From Massilia violaceinigra (GTDB taxonomy: Bacteria; Pseudomonadota; Gammaproteobacteria; Burkholderiales; Burkholderiaceae_D): 64,000 nt of DNA. Within the stretch, counting starts at the first letter, position 1, and each line of letters opens with the position of its first letter. The position numbers were made by a program, and so were the translations under genes. Shown here piece after piece: positions 7,623 through 15,849 of this stretch. The stretch covers positions 3,596,001 to 3,660,000 of the forward strand of contig NZ_CP024608.1 in NCBI RefSeq assembly GCF_002752675.1. The letters run 5' to 3'. Below the pieces are notes generated by a model that saw only the letters and a list, made by a program, of their open reading frames with translations, did no database searches and had not been told where the DNA came from.

Positions 7623-10238
7623 ATGACATCGCACGCACAAGGCCCCGTCGCGGCCATTTCCCGCACCCCCTTGACCTTGAAGTTGACCGTGGCGGCTCTG
7701 GCCGGCGCCGGCATCCTGAGCAGCGCCTCGGTATGGGCGCAGGATGCGGTTCCGGCCGACAGCACCAGCGTGGTCACCGTCTCGGGCGTGCGCAAGGCCG
7801 CTCAGAGCGCCCAGACCATCAAGCGCAATGCCGATGAAGTGCTCGATTCCATCGTCGCCGAGGAAGCCGGCAAGTTCCCGGACAAAAACGTCGCCGAAAT
7901 GCTCGGCCGCATCACCGGCGTGCAGATCCGCCGTGAAAACGGCGAAGCGCGCGAAGTCGTCATCCGCGGCTTGCCCGGCCTGGTCACCCTGCTCAACGGC
8001 CGGGAAATGTTCACCGCCGGTAAGGAAGGACGCAGCCTGTACCTGGCCGACATTCCGGCCGCCATGCTGCAGCGCGTGGATGTGTACAAGACCCAGGGCG
8101 CCGAGATGGTCGAGGGCGGCACCGCCGGCGTGATCGATGTGCGTACCGCGCGTCCGTTCGACGCCAAGGGCTTCACGTCGAGCATCATGGCGCGCGTGGA
8201 AAACCGCGACAAGTCGAAAACCAACGATCCCAACCTGTCCGGGATGATCTCGAACCGCTGGAAAACCGGCTACGGCGAAATCGGCGCGCTGCTCGGCCTG
8301 TCCTACCAGGATGGCAATTACCATGATGAAGTCACCTGGAACTCGCCGCCGAAGGACCGTGCCGCCGATCTCGGCGCCGGCATCTCCGCGCCGGACGAGC
8401 TGGGGCATGTGCTGTACCAGGGCCAGCGCAAGCGCGTGGCCGGCAACTTTGCCGTGCAATGGCGTCCGAACGCGGATCTGGAATTGTTTGCCGAAGGCAT
8501 CTCCACCGAAATTCATCACGACGCCGAACGCCAGTTTTACGTCGGCGCGCTCGGGCTGAACAAGAATTCGAGCTACACGCTCATTCCCGGCACCAATCAA
8601 GTGCAAACGGTGACCTCGCCCAACTCCAACCCGTTCGCGCTGGGCTCGACCCAGGCACCGCACGATTACTCGCTGGGCAGCCAGGGCGCCATCGGCGCGC
8701 GCTGGAACGTGTCGCCGGGCTGGCGCGTGACCACCGAGCTGGCGCGCACCTTGAGCAAAGTGCGCCAGGAATATCCGATCGTCGACCTGGTGGCGGCCCC
8801 GCCCACGATCACGGGCAATACCTACGTGAACGGGGGAGCGCAATTCTCCTACCCCGGTTACGACATGACCAACCCCAACAATTATCGGGTCGCCACGTTC
8901 TTCGATAACCACAGCCATTCCGAAGGCCGCTCGACCGACTGGCGCGCCGACGCCACCTGGAGCCCGGAAAACGATGGCTTCATCAAGGAAGTTTCCACCG
9001 GCGTGCGCGTTGCCAAACGCAACGCGGCGTATGTGCATGAGCTGAACGGTTTCCAACCGGCGCCGGGCAACATCCCTCTGAGCTCGGTGCCCGGCCTGGC
9101 TTGCAATTCGATGCCGATGGCGGGCGACTACGGCATGGCGTCGTGGGTGACGCCGTGTGCTTCCTACATGCACGACAACATCGGTTCGCTGCGCAAGCTG
9201 TTTAACGGCACCGGCGCCAGGACCGAGGAAGACAGGCTGTCGCAGTTCAATAACCAGGAAACCACCTACGCCATCTATACCAAGGCCAAGTACGGTTTCC
9301 GCGCCGGCGATATTCCCGTGGACGGCACCATCGGCGTGCGCGTGGTGCAGACCAAGGGCGTGCTGAGCGGTTATTCGCAGGCCAACGGCGTGATTCTGCC
9401 GGTCTCGAGCACGCCATCGTCGACCGACGTGCTGCCCAACGCCACGCTCAAGGCGATGATCCTGCCGGACGTGCAGGCACGCCTGACCGCAGGCAAGTCC
9501 ATGCAGCGCGCCAACTTCGACCAGTTCAATCCGGGCGTGTCCTATAACGTGCCGAGCACCACCGTGCAAGCGGTGGGTACGGGCGGCAATCCCGACCTGA
9601 AACCGATCGAAGGCAATAACTTCGATGCCGCCGCAGAATGGTATTTTGCGCCGACCGGCTCGCTCACGGCCACCCTGTTCCGCCACGACTTCAAGAACTA
9701 CATCCTGACCAGTTCGACCAAGGAAACCTATAACGGCATCGTGTACGACGTGAACCGTCCGCGCAATATGTCCAAGGGCACGCTGCAGGGCGCGGAATTG
9801 TCCTACCAGCAGTTCTACGACAAGCTGCCGGGCTGGCTGGGCGGCTTCGGCCTGCAGGCGAATATCACCTACATGAAGGGCGACCTGACCGATACCGGCG
9901 GCGTGCTCAAACCGTTCGTGGGCATGTCCAGGCTGTCGTACAACATCGTCGGGCTGTACGAGCGCGATGGCTGGTCCGGCCGCCTGGCCTACAACTGGCG
10001 CGACAAGTATGTCGACACCTTCAACTACCGGGGCCTGGGCTTCGATCTGATCGTCGATCCGATCAAGACCATGGATGCCTCGCTGTCCTACAAGATCAGC
10101 GAAGCGATGAGCTTGACCGTGGACGTGGAGAACCTGCTTGACCGCAAGTACCACGATTACCATGGTGTCGCCAGCAACCCGCGCGACATCCGCCGCTACG
10201 ACCGCGTGGTGGGCCTGTCGCTGCGCTACAAGATGTAA
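7623..10238 (+). CDS. TonB-dependent outer-membrane receptor (arabino-oligosaccharide uptake)
   Basis: 871 residues from the ATG at 7623, which has AAGGAG just upstream; an in-frame ATG at 7608 lies before that ribosome site and is unlikely. A signal peptide ends near WAQDA. The plug domain has FPDKNVAEMLGRITGVQIRR and EVVIRGL, and the barrel ends in an aromatic-rich strand (VVGLSLRYKM). It belongs to the bacterial TonB receptors common in plant-polymer degraders. As first gene after operator 1, followed by a sugar symporter and GH43, it probably imports arabinan or arabinogalactan fragments across the outer membrane. Substrate is inferred from context. Confidence 0.92.
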   Translation: MTSHAQGPVAAISRTPLTLKLTVAALAGAGILSSASVWAQDAVPADSTSVVTVSGVRKAAQSAQTIKRNADEVLDSIVAEEAGKFPDKNVAEMLGRITGVQIRRENGEAREVVIRGLPGLVTLLNGREMFTAGKEGRSLYLADIPAAMLQRVDVYKTQGAEMVEGGTAGVIDVRTARPFDAKGFTSSIMARVENRDKSKTNDPNLSGMISNRWKTGYGEIGALLGLSYQDGNYHDEVTWNSPPKDRAADLGAGISAPDELGHVLYQGQRKRVAGNFAVQWRPNADLELFAEGISTEIHHDAERQFYVGALGLNKNSSYTLIPGTNQVQTVTSPNSNPFALGSTQAPHDYSLGSQGAIGARWNVSPGWRVTTELARTLSKVRQEYPIVDLVAAPPTITGNTYVNGGAQFSYPGYDMTNPNNYRVATFFDNHSHSEGRSTDWRADATWSPENDGFIKEVSTGVRVAKRNAAYVHELNGFQPAPGNIPLSSVPGLACNSMPMAGDYGMASWVTPCASYMHDNIGSLRKLFNGTGARTEEDRLSQFNNQETTYAIYTKAKYGFRAGDIPVDGTIGVRVVQTKGVLSGYSQANGVILPVSSTPSSTDVLPNATLKAMILPDVQARLTAGKSMQRANFDQFNPGVSYNVPSTTVQAVGTGGNPDLKPIEGNNFDAAAEWYFAPTGSLTATLFRHDFKNYILTSSTKETYNGIVYDVNRPRNMSKGTLQGAELSYQQFYDKLPGWLGGFGLQANITYMKGDLTDTGGVLKPFVGMSRLSYNIVGLYERDGWSGRLAYNWRDKYVDTFNYRGLGFDLIVDPIKTMDASLSYKISEAMSLTVDVENLLDRKYHDYHGVASNPRDIRRYDRVVGLSLRYKM

Positions 10239-10263
10239 GCCGCGCCCCGAGCGATCATCCCGG

Positions 10264-10294
10264 AAGCGTTGCGTGGAAATGGCACGCAGCGCTT
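10264..10294 (+). other. Intercistronic stem-loop after TonB receptor
   Basis: AAGCGTTGCGTG (10264-10275) pairs with CACGCAGCGCTT (10283-10294) through 12 pairs, one of them G-U, around a 7-base loop. It lies between the receptor and the symporter with no T-tract. It may protect the receptor mRNA 3' end or lower downstream expression. Confidence 0.55.
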
Positions 10295-10323
10295 TCTGTC
10301 CTTGCATGGCTGAGAAAGTTTGA

Positions 10324-11691
10324 ATGAATACGCTAGCTAAGAATTCCCAGAAATTATCGACCCTCGAAAAAGTCGGCTTCGGCACCGGCGATATGGCGCT
10401 CAACGTCGTGATCTCGTCGATGATGCTGCTCATCACCTTCTTCTACACCGATATCTACGGCCTGCGCACCGAGCACCTGGCGCTGCTGTTCGTGGTGGTG
10501 AAAGTCATCGGCGCGGTGGCCGACCTGGCCATGGGGCAGGTCACCGACCGCTTCACCTCGCGCCTGGGCCGTTATCGCCCGTGGCTGCTGTGGCTGTGCG
10601 TTCCCTACGGCGTCAGCGTGTTTTTCGTGTTCACCACGCCAGCCTGGGGTTATGACGCCAAGCTGGTGTGGGCGTACGGCACCTACATCCTGATGACCCT
10701 GATGACGGCCGGGGTCGGCATTCCCTACATTTCCCTGATCAGCGGGCTGACCAGCGACCCGCAGGAGCGCCTCTCGGCCAACGGCTACCGCCTGTTCTTC
10801 GCCAAGATCGGCGCTTTCATGGTGACCATTATCGTGCCGCTGCTGGCCGAAGAATGGGGCAAGGGCAGTGCGGCGGCCGGTTACCAGGCGGCGATGGCGG
10901 TCATGGCGGTGATGGGCGTGGCCCTGTTCCTGTTCTGCGTGTTCAGCACCACCGAAAGGGTGATTCACGTGGTCGAGCGGCAATCGCTGCTCGAGCAGTT
11001 CACACTGCTGATGCGCAACGACCAGTGGCTGATCCTGTGCGGCGTGTGCGTGACCGGCACCATCGGCTATGTGGTGCGCGGCTCGGTCGCCATTTACTAC
11101 GCGACCTATTACCTGGGCCTGGGGCCGAAAATGGTATCGGCCTTTCTGTCGGCGGGCGTGGCGGCGGCGATCCTGTCGATGGTCGCCTCGACCTGGATCA
11201 CCAAGTCGTACTGCAAGGTCAAGCTGTTCCGCTACACCCAGCTCGGCGTGGCCCTGATCAGCGTGCTGATGTACGTGGCCATCAAGCCGGGCGACGCCGT
11301 GCTCGCCTTTATCCTGTATTTCGCGCTCTCCTTCGTGGTCGACCTGCATGCACCGGTGTTCTGGTCGGCCATTGCCGAAACCATCGATTACGGCCAGGTC
11401 AAGACCGGCAAGCGCGTCTCCGGCTTTGCCTTCGGCGGCATTTCGGTATGCCAGAAAGCCGGCATGGCGGTGGCTGGCGGCATGGTCGGCCTGTTGCTGA
11501 CTTATTTCCAGTACGTCCCCAACCAGGCGCAGACGCCGCTGGCGCTGAGCGGCATCGCGCTGATGCTGACCGTGATCCCGGGTTTCTTCCACTTCCTGAT
11601 GGGCGCGCTGATGTTCAAATACCGCATCACCGACAGCTACTACGGCGACGTCAAGAGCGACATGCGCAAGCTCGGCTTCGCCGCCACCTGA
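10324..11691 (+). CDS. GPH-family sugar:cation symporter (MFS)
   Basis: A 455-residue membrane protein with about twelve hydrophobic segments. The N-terminal EKVGFGTGDMALNVV and the R-x-R-P-W-L-L-W loop after the second segment (RLGRYRPWLLWLCVPYG) are typical of glycoside-pentoside-hexuronide symporters such as MelB/XynB/YicJ. It sits in the inner membrane between the TonB receptor and a cytoplasmic GH43, so short arabinosides or L-arabinose are the likely cargo. The next gene begins 5 bases after its stop. Confidence 0.9.
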   Translation: MNTLAKNSQKLSTLEKVGFGTGDMALNVVISSMMLLITFFYTDIYGLRTEHLALLFVVVKVIGAVADLAMGQVTDRFTSRLGRYRPWLLWLCVPYGVSVFFVFTTPAWGYDAKLVWAYGTYILMTLMTAGVGIPYISLISGLTSDPQERLSANGYRLFFAKIGAFMVTIIVPLLAEEWGKGSAAAGYQAAMAVMAVMGVALFLFCVFSTTERVIHVVERQSLLEQFTLLMRNDQWLILCGVCVTGTIGYVVRGSVAIYYATYYLGLGPKMVSAFLSAGVAAAILSMVASTWITKSYCKVKLFRYTQLGVALISVLMYVAIKPGDAVLAFILYFALSFVVDLHAPVFWSAIAETIDYGQVKTGKRVSGFAFGGISVCQKAGMAVAGGMVGLLLTYFQYVPNQAQTPLALSGIALMLTVIPGFFHFLMGALMFKYRITDSYYGDVKSDMRKLGFAAT

Positions 11692-11696
11692 ATTTC

Positions 11697-12659
11697 ATGA
11701 ACAACGCCACGACCATGCACACCCTGACACCCCTGATCGAACAACGGGCCGACCCGTTCATCTACAAGCACAGCGACGGCTATTATTATTTCACCGCCTC
11801 GGTGCCGGAATACGACCGCATCGAAGTGCGCCGCGCGCCCACCATTGCGGAACTGCCAAGCGCGCCTGCGGTCGATGTCTGGCGCAAGCCGGATTCCGGC
11901 CCCTACAGCGAACTGCTGTGGGCGCCGGAGATCCACTTCAACCAGGGCGCTTGGTACGTCTACTTCGCCGCCGCGCCCAGCCGCGAGATCAAACACAAAC
12001 TGTTCCAGCACCGCATGTATGCCGTACGCAACACCAGCCCCAATCCGCTCGAGGGCGAATGGGAATTCATGGGCCAGATCGACACCGGCATCGATACCTT
12101 TTGCCTCGACGCCACCACCTTCACCCATGACGGCGTGCTGTACTACCTGTGGGCGCAAAAGGACGAGGCGATCGAAGGCAACTCCAACCTCTACATCGCG
12201 CCGATGGCCACGCCGTGGCAATTGAAAGGGCCGCCGGTCATGCTGAGCAAGCCCGAATTCGGCTGGGAAATCCGCGGCTTCTGGGTCAACGAAGGGCCGT
12301 CCGTGCTCAAGCGCAACGGCAAGATCTTCATCAGCTACTCGGCCAGCGCCACCGACGAGAATTATGCGATGGGCTTGCTGTGGGCCGACGAGAACGCCGA
12401 CCTGCTCGACCCGGCCGCATGGACCAAGCTGGCCGAGCCGGTGCTGCAGACCTGCTACGAATACGGCATCTACGGCCCGGGTCACAACAGTTTTACCTAT
12501 GGCGAGGATGGCGACACGGTGATGCTGGTGTACCATGCTCGTACCTATACCGAGATCGTCGGCGACCCACTGTGGAACCCCGACCGCCACACATTCGTCA
12601 AGCCATTGCGCTGGGACGAGCAGGGCATGCCCGTGTTCGGGCGCCCGTCGCTCGCCTGA
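11697..12659 (+). CDS. Cytoplasmic GH43 glycosidase, likely alpha-L-arabinofuranosidase
   Basis: 320 residues from the ATG at 11697; a second ATG at 11715 is an alternative. There is no signal peptide, so it acts in the cytoplasm. The start RADPFIYKHSDGYYYFT holds the general-base Asp of the five-bladed propeller. The pKa-modulating Asp is in FCLDATTF and the catalytic Glu in NEGPSV. Family 43 covers arabinofuranosidases and xylosidases; the arabinose context favours the former. It presumably hydrolyses the oligosaccharides brought in by the preceding symporter. Confidence 0.88.
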   Translation: MNNATTMHTLTPLIEQRADPFIYKHSDGYYYFTASVPEYDRIEVRRAPTIAELPSAPAVDVWRKPDSGPYSELLWAPEIHFNQGAWYVYFAAAPSREIKHKLFQHRMYAVRNTSPNPLEGEWEFMGQIDTGIDTFCLDATTFTHDGVLYYLWAQKDEAIEGNSNLYIAPMATPWQLKGPPVMLSKPEFGWEIRGFWVNEGPSVLKRNGKIFISYSASATDENYAMGLLWADENADLLDPAAWTKLAEPVLQTCYEYGIYGPGHNSFTYGEDGDTVMLVYHARTYTEIVGDPLWNPDRHTFVKPLRWDEQGMPVFGRPSLA

Positions 12660-12680
12660 GGAACCTTAACGAGGAGCACC

Positions 12681-13742
12681 GTGCAAGCCAGTATCAAGCA
12701 AACCGCATTCGGCCATCTGCCCGACGGCAGGGCCGCCACGCTGACCACCTTGACCAACCCGAACGGGCTGGTTGTCAAGATCACCGATTTCGGCGGCATC
12801 ATCACCGAAATCCATACGCCCGACCGCAACGGCACCCTTGCCGATATCACGCTCGGCTTCGACACGGTCGCGCCGTACGTGAAGGACTCGCCGTACTTCG
12901 GCGCACTGATCGGGCGCTACGGCAATCGCCTGCGCGGTGGCCGCTTCACGCTCGACGGCCAGGTGGTGCAACTGCCCACCAATAACGGCCCCAACCACTT
13001 GCACGGCGGCGAGCTGGGCTTCCACCGCGTGCTGTGGCGCGCCATTCCTTTCCAGGAAGGCGACTCGGTCGGCGTCACCCTGATCTACCGCAGCCCTGAC
13101 GGCGAGCAGGGCTATCCCGGCACGCTCGACGTGACCGTGGTGTACGAACTGACCGCCGCCGACGAGCTGGTGGTCGCCTTCGATGCGGTGACCGACAAGG
13201 CCACGCCGGTCAACCTGACCCAGCACGCGTACTTCAACCTGGCCGGCGGCGGCGACATCCTCGGCCACGTGCTGCGTATCGATGCCGATGCCACCACGCC
13301 GATCGACCATACCCTGATTCCCACGGGCGAACTGGCGCCGGTGGCCGGCACCGCCTTCGATTTCCGCACGCCGCACGCCATCGGCGAGCGCATCGGCAAC
13401 GATGACGAGCAATTGCGCCACGCCGGCGGCTACGACCATAACTTCGTGCTCAACAAACCTGCACCCAGGGCGACGACCCTGGCCGCGCGCGTGCACGAGC
13501 CGGTGTCGGGCCGGGTGCTCGAACTGTTCACGGAAGAACCGGGCGTGCAGTTTTACAGCGGTAATTTCCTCGACGGGACACTGAGCGGCAAGGGCCGGAC
13601 CTACGGCTTTCGCAGCGGCTTCTGCCTGGAACCGCAGCACTTTCCCGATTCGCCCAACCAGAGCACGTTTCCGAACACTATCTTGCGCCCTGGTGAGGAA
13701 TATGCGACTGTATCGCGGTACAAATTTTCGGTGGAGAAGTGA
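12681..13742 (+). CDS. galM: Aldose 1-epimerase (mutarotase)
   Basis: 353 residues with a GTG start at 12681 behind GAGGAG. GalM features are present: GRYGNRLRGGRF near residue 78, N-G-P-N-H-L-H-G-G near residue 105, the His of LTQHAYFNL near residue 180 and YDHNFVL near residue 250, with a catalytic Glu in EPGVQFYSGN. It interconverts alpha and beta anomers of aldoses. Here it would supply the L-arabinose anomer needed by the 1-dehydrogenase. Its stop codon overlaps the next start by one base (TGATG). Confidence 0.93.
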   Translation: MQASIKQTAFGHLPDGRAATLTTLTNPNGLVVKITDFGGIITEIHTPDRNGTLADITLGFDTVAPYVKDSPYFGALIGRYGNRLRGGRFTLDGQVVQLPTNNGPNHLHGGELGFHRVLWRAIPFQEGDSVGVTLIYRSPDGEQGYPGTLDVTVVYELTAADELVVAFDAVTDKATPVNLTQHAYFNLAGGGDILGHVLRIDADATTPIDHTLIPTGELAPVAGTAFDFRTPHAIGERIGNDDEQLRHAGGYDHNFVLNKPAPRATTLAARVHEPVSGRVLELFTEEPGVQFYSGNFLDGTLSGKGRTYGFRSGFCLEPQHFPDSPNQSTFPNTILRPGEEYATVSRYKFSVEK

Positions 13743-14602
13743 TGCTTGAGCTAATGGTCGACGCAAAAAATGCGCTGGGCGAGTGCGTGCTGTGGTGCGA
13801 GCGCAGCGGGCGGGTGTTCTGGACCGATATTCTCGGTTCGACGCTGTGGGCGCACCATCCTGCCAGCGGCGCCACGCGCAGCTGGGCCATGCCGGAGCGG
13901 CTGGCATCGTTTGCCTTCACCGACCACGATCATCGCCTGCTGGTCGGGCTGGCGACGCAACTGGCGTACTTCGAGCTGGAAAGCGGGGCGCTCACGCCGA
14001 TTTGCGAGATCGAGGCCGGGCTGACCACGCGCATGAACGACGGGCGCTGCGACCGCCAGGGGCGTTTCGTGTTCGGCACCTTCAACGAAGTCGAGCCGCG
14101 CCTGCCGATCGGCGGCTTTTATCGGCTCAACCGCGACCTGAGCGTGGAGCGCCTGCCGCTGCCGCACGTGGCGATTGCCAACAGCATCTGTTTCAGTCCC
14201 GACGGCGCGACCATGTACTACTGCGATTCGCCGGACCGGGTGATCCGCTGCTGTGACTACGACGTGGTCGGCGGCGCGCTGTCGAACCAGCGCGTGTTTG
14301 CGCAGGTGGACGGCGGGGGCGAGCCGGACGGGTCGTGCGTCGACGCCCGTGGCTATGTGTGGAATGCACAGTGGGGCGCGGGCAAGCTGGTGCGTTATGC
14401 GCCGGACGGCAGCATCGACCGCACCGTGGCGGTGCCGGCCAGCCAGCCGAGCTGCGTTGCCTTCGGCGGCGCGCTGCTCGATCAGCTGTATGTCAGCAGC
14501 GCGCGCGTGGGGCTGGCCAGTCCGGTGGATGCGGATGGCGGGCTGTTCACCGGGATCGTGCCGGGTGTGCGTGGTTTGCCGGAGAGCCGGTTTATTTGCT
14601 GA
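13742..14602 (+). CDS. SMP-30/gluconolactonase-type L-arabinolactonase
   Basis: 286 residues from the ATG at 13742; a GTG at 13739 is also in frame. The SMP-30 six-bladed propeller is indicated by NALGECVLWCERSGRVFWTDI (metal-binding Glu), TRMNDGRCDRQGRFVFGT (Asn and Asp) and NSICFSPDGATMYYCDS. The family opens sugar lactones using a divalent metal. In this locus the natural substrate would be L-arabino-gamma-lactone, giving L-arabinonate for the dehydratase encoded by the next operon. It is the last gene of operon 1. Confidence 0.88.
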   Translation: MLELMVDAKNALGECVLWCERSGRVFWTDILGSTLWAHHPASGATRSWAMPERLASFAFTDHDHRLLVGLATQLAYFELESGALTPICEIEAGLTTRMNDGRCDRQGRFVFGTFNEVEPRLPIGGFYRLNRDLSVERLPLPHVAIANSICFSPDGATMYYCDSPDRVIRCCDYDVVGGALSNQRVFAQVDGGGEPDGSCVDARGYVWNAQWGAGKLVRYAPDGSIDRTVAVPASQPSCVAFGGALLDQLYVSSARVGLASPVDADGGLFTGIVPGVRGLPESRFIC

Positions 14603-14684
14603 TTGGTGTTTTCGGTGTTGCCAGACTGGGGCCAGGCCTCGCGCGGCGCAGATTAAACGCCGTAGATGCGCGCTCCGCTCGAGC

Positions 14685-15179
14685 TTATCGACATTTTTTC
14701 AGACGTGGATCATAAATATACTGCCGTACGACTTCTGCCGTGATCTGGCCGCTGGATCGATGAGCTGGGTTGATCAACACGTTGAATTCCTCGGGAATAA
14801 TGACGGAAGGTACCAGTAGCAAAGGAGCGGAAACGCTCCGCAACCATTTGTCACCAAGATCGATGGTAGTCGCGCCGGGCGGCTCTGCCAGCCATGTCGG
14901 CGGCAGGACGGCGGGTGCGATGATTTCTCGCTTTCTCCATACGGCACCGGGAATGGCGATCCGTATGAGGAAGGCATTCCGCATGGTCGTGTTGTCGCCC
15001 ACGCGCGTCAGTGTTTCCAGCGTAGCCAAGGCGATGGATGTGGCTGCGTACACGACAGGCATACCTTTGCTATTCCAACGCCCTCCGGTCGATTTGGCTC
15101 CGCCACCGCTCATGTCTGTTGCGTGGTATTGGGCGGTGTGCTTCGCAATTCGCCATACGATCTGGCAGCGCGGCCGCAC
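14685..15179 (-). CDS. RES-domain toxin (NAD+-degrading family)
   Basis: 164 residues with a GTG start at 15179 that overlaps the antitoxin stop (TAGTG). The RES fold is shown by WRIAKHTA at the N-terminus (conserved Arg), GGRWNSKGMPVVYAA near residue 33 and the LATLETLTR helix (Glu). RES toxins such as MbcT and ParT are ADP-ribosyltransferase-like enzymes that phosphorolyse NAD+ or modify targets. It is read convergently with the arabinolactonase gene and is a minus-strand insertion in an otherwise plus-strand locus. Confidence 0.9.
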   Translation of the reverse strand: MRPRCQIVWRIAKHTAQYHATDMSGGGAKSTGGRWNSKGMPVVYAATSIALATLETLTRVGDNTTMRNAFLIRIAIPGAVWRKREIIAPAVLPPTWLAEPPGATTIDLGDKWLRSVSAPLLLVPSVIIPEEFNVLINPAHRSSGQITAEVVRQYIYDPRLKKCR

Positions 15180-15625
15180 TAGGCCACAACCCCGTGCTCA
15201 ATCCGGCCAAGTGTATCCATGACGAGTTCGTAACCAACTTCGGTGTCGAGTAGCGACAGCGGGGATTCCCCGCCAAGTGCGCGATTGCTTCTGGTAATCC
15301 AACGGCGTGCGGAATTCTCATCTTCGAGGACATCGAGTGTGCGTTTCCAGACGCGGTCCGCCCTGTAGATGCGGTCCTGTTCAGTCGATGACAGCAACGC
15401 ATTTTTGCTGATCCGTTCCCGTAAGGTGTTTCGCGGCAAGCGCAAGTGAACGAACAGGCTGTCCTGCGTGATTCCGAAGCGATTCGCCACGTCGCGAATA
15501 ACACTGGCGGGCGTGCCGCTGCGCATCTCGTCGATGATTGCTGATGTGTCTCCCGCAAACAGCGTTTTCGCAACATCTGCAGAGGAACCTGTTTCTTCGA
15601 TAATCGGCTTAATTGAGTAGGCCAT
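15179..15625 (-). CDS. Xre/MbcA/ParS-type antitoxin (DUF2384)
   Basis: 148 residues from the ATG at 15625, preceded by TGGAGA; an upstream extension to 15658 lacks a ribosome site. An N-terminal helical Xre-like region is followed by a C-terminal toxin-binding domain ending in DTEVGYELVMDTLGRIEHGVVA, the usual DUF2384 tail. It precedes and overlaps its RES toxin by one base, the normal order for this module. Such antitoxins usually repress their own promoter, which would lie at 15630-15700, close to arabinose promoter 2. Confidence 0.88.
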   Translation of the reverse strand: MAYSIKPIIEETGSSADVAKTLFAGDTSAIIDEMRSGTPASVIRDVANRFGITQDSLFVHLRLPRNTLRERISKNALLSSTEQDRIYRADRVWKRTLDVLEDENSARRWITRSNRALGGESPLSLLDTEVGYELVMDTLGRIEHGVVA

Positions 15626-15716
15626 GATTTCTCCAGTCAGACGGAATCGGCGAAGCACACAGAGCCCCCGGGTGCTTCCATTTATAACAATTAGACTCGC
15701 GTGACCGATCTTGGTT

Positions 15717-15784
15717 CGATATCACTATCGATATCACTTTCGCCAAAAAAGTGATTGGAAAGGCATCCCAAGAATCTTTAGTAT
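15717..15784 (+). promoter_or_regulatory. L-arabinose regulon operator and promoter, site 2
   Basis: CGATATC (15717-15723), then CGATATC again (15729-15735), TTGGAA (-35, 15755-15760), 18 bases and TAGTAT (-10, 15779-15784). The first ATATC begins 36 bases before the -35, exactly as at sites 1 and 3. Predicted transcription start is near 15791, about 59 bases before the dehydratase start. Confidence 0.8.
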
Positions 15785-15849
15785 TCCTCTATCGCTGACC
15801 GAACGACGACATGAGTTCGAGACGGCATCAGAATAACCAGGAGGAATAC

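Noticed and set aside
7578..10436. A 952-residue open frame on the minus strand opposite the TonB receptor
   Set aside because: It is the antisense shadow of a clear TonB receptor and is rich in His, Arg, Gly and Val, as expected for antisense of GC-rich coding DNA. It has no ribosome site or domain.
10668..12659. A longer start for the cytoplasmic GH43 giving 663 residues
   Set aside because: The extension overlaps most of the symporter gene in another frame; the GH43 homology begins after the ATG at 11697.
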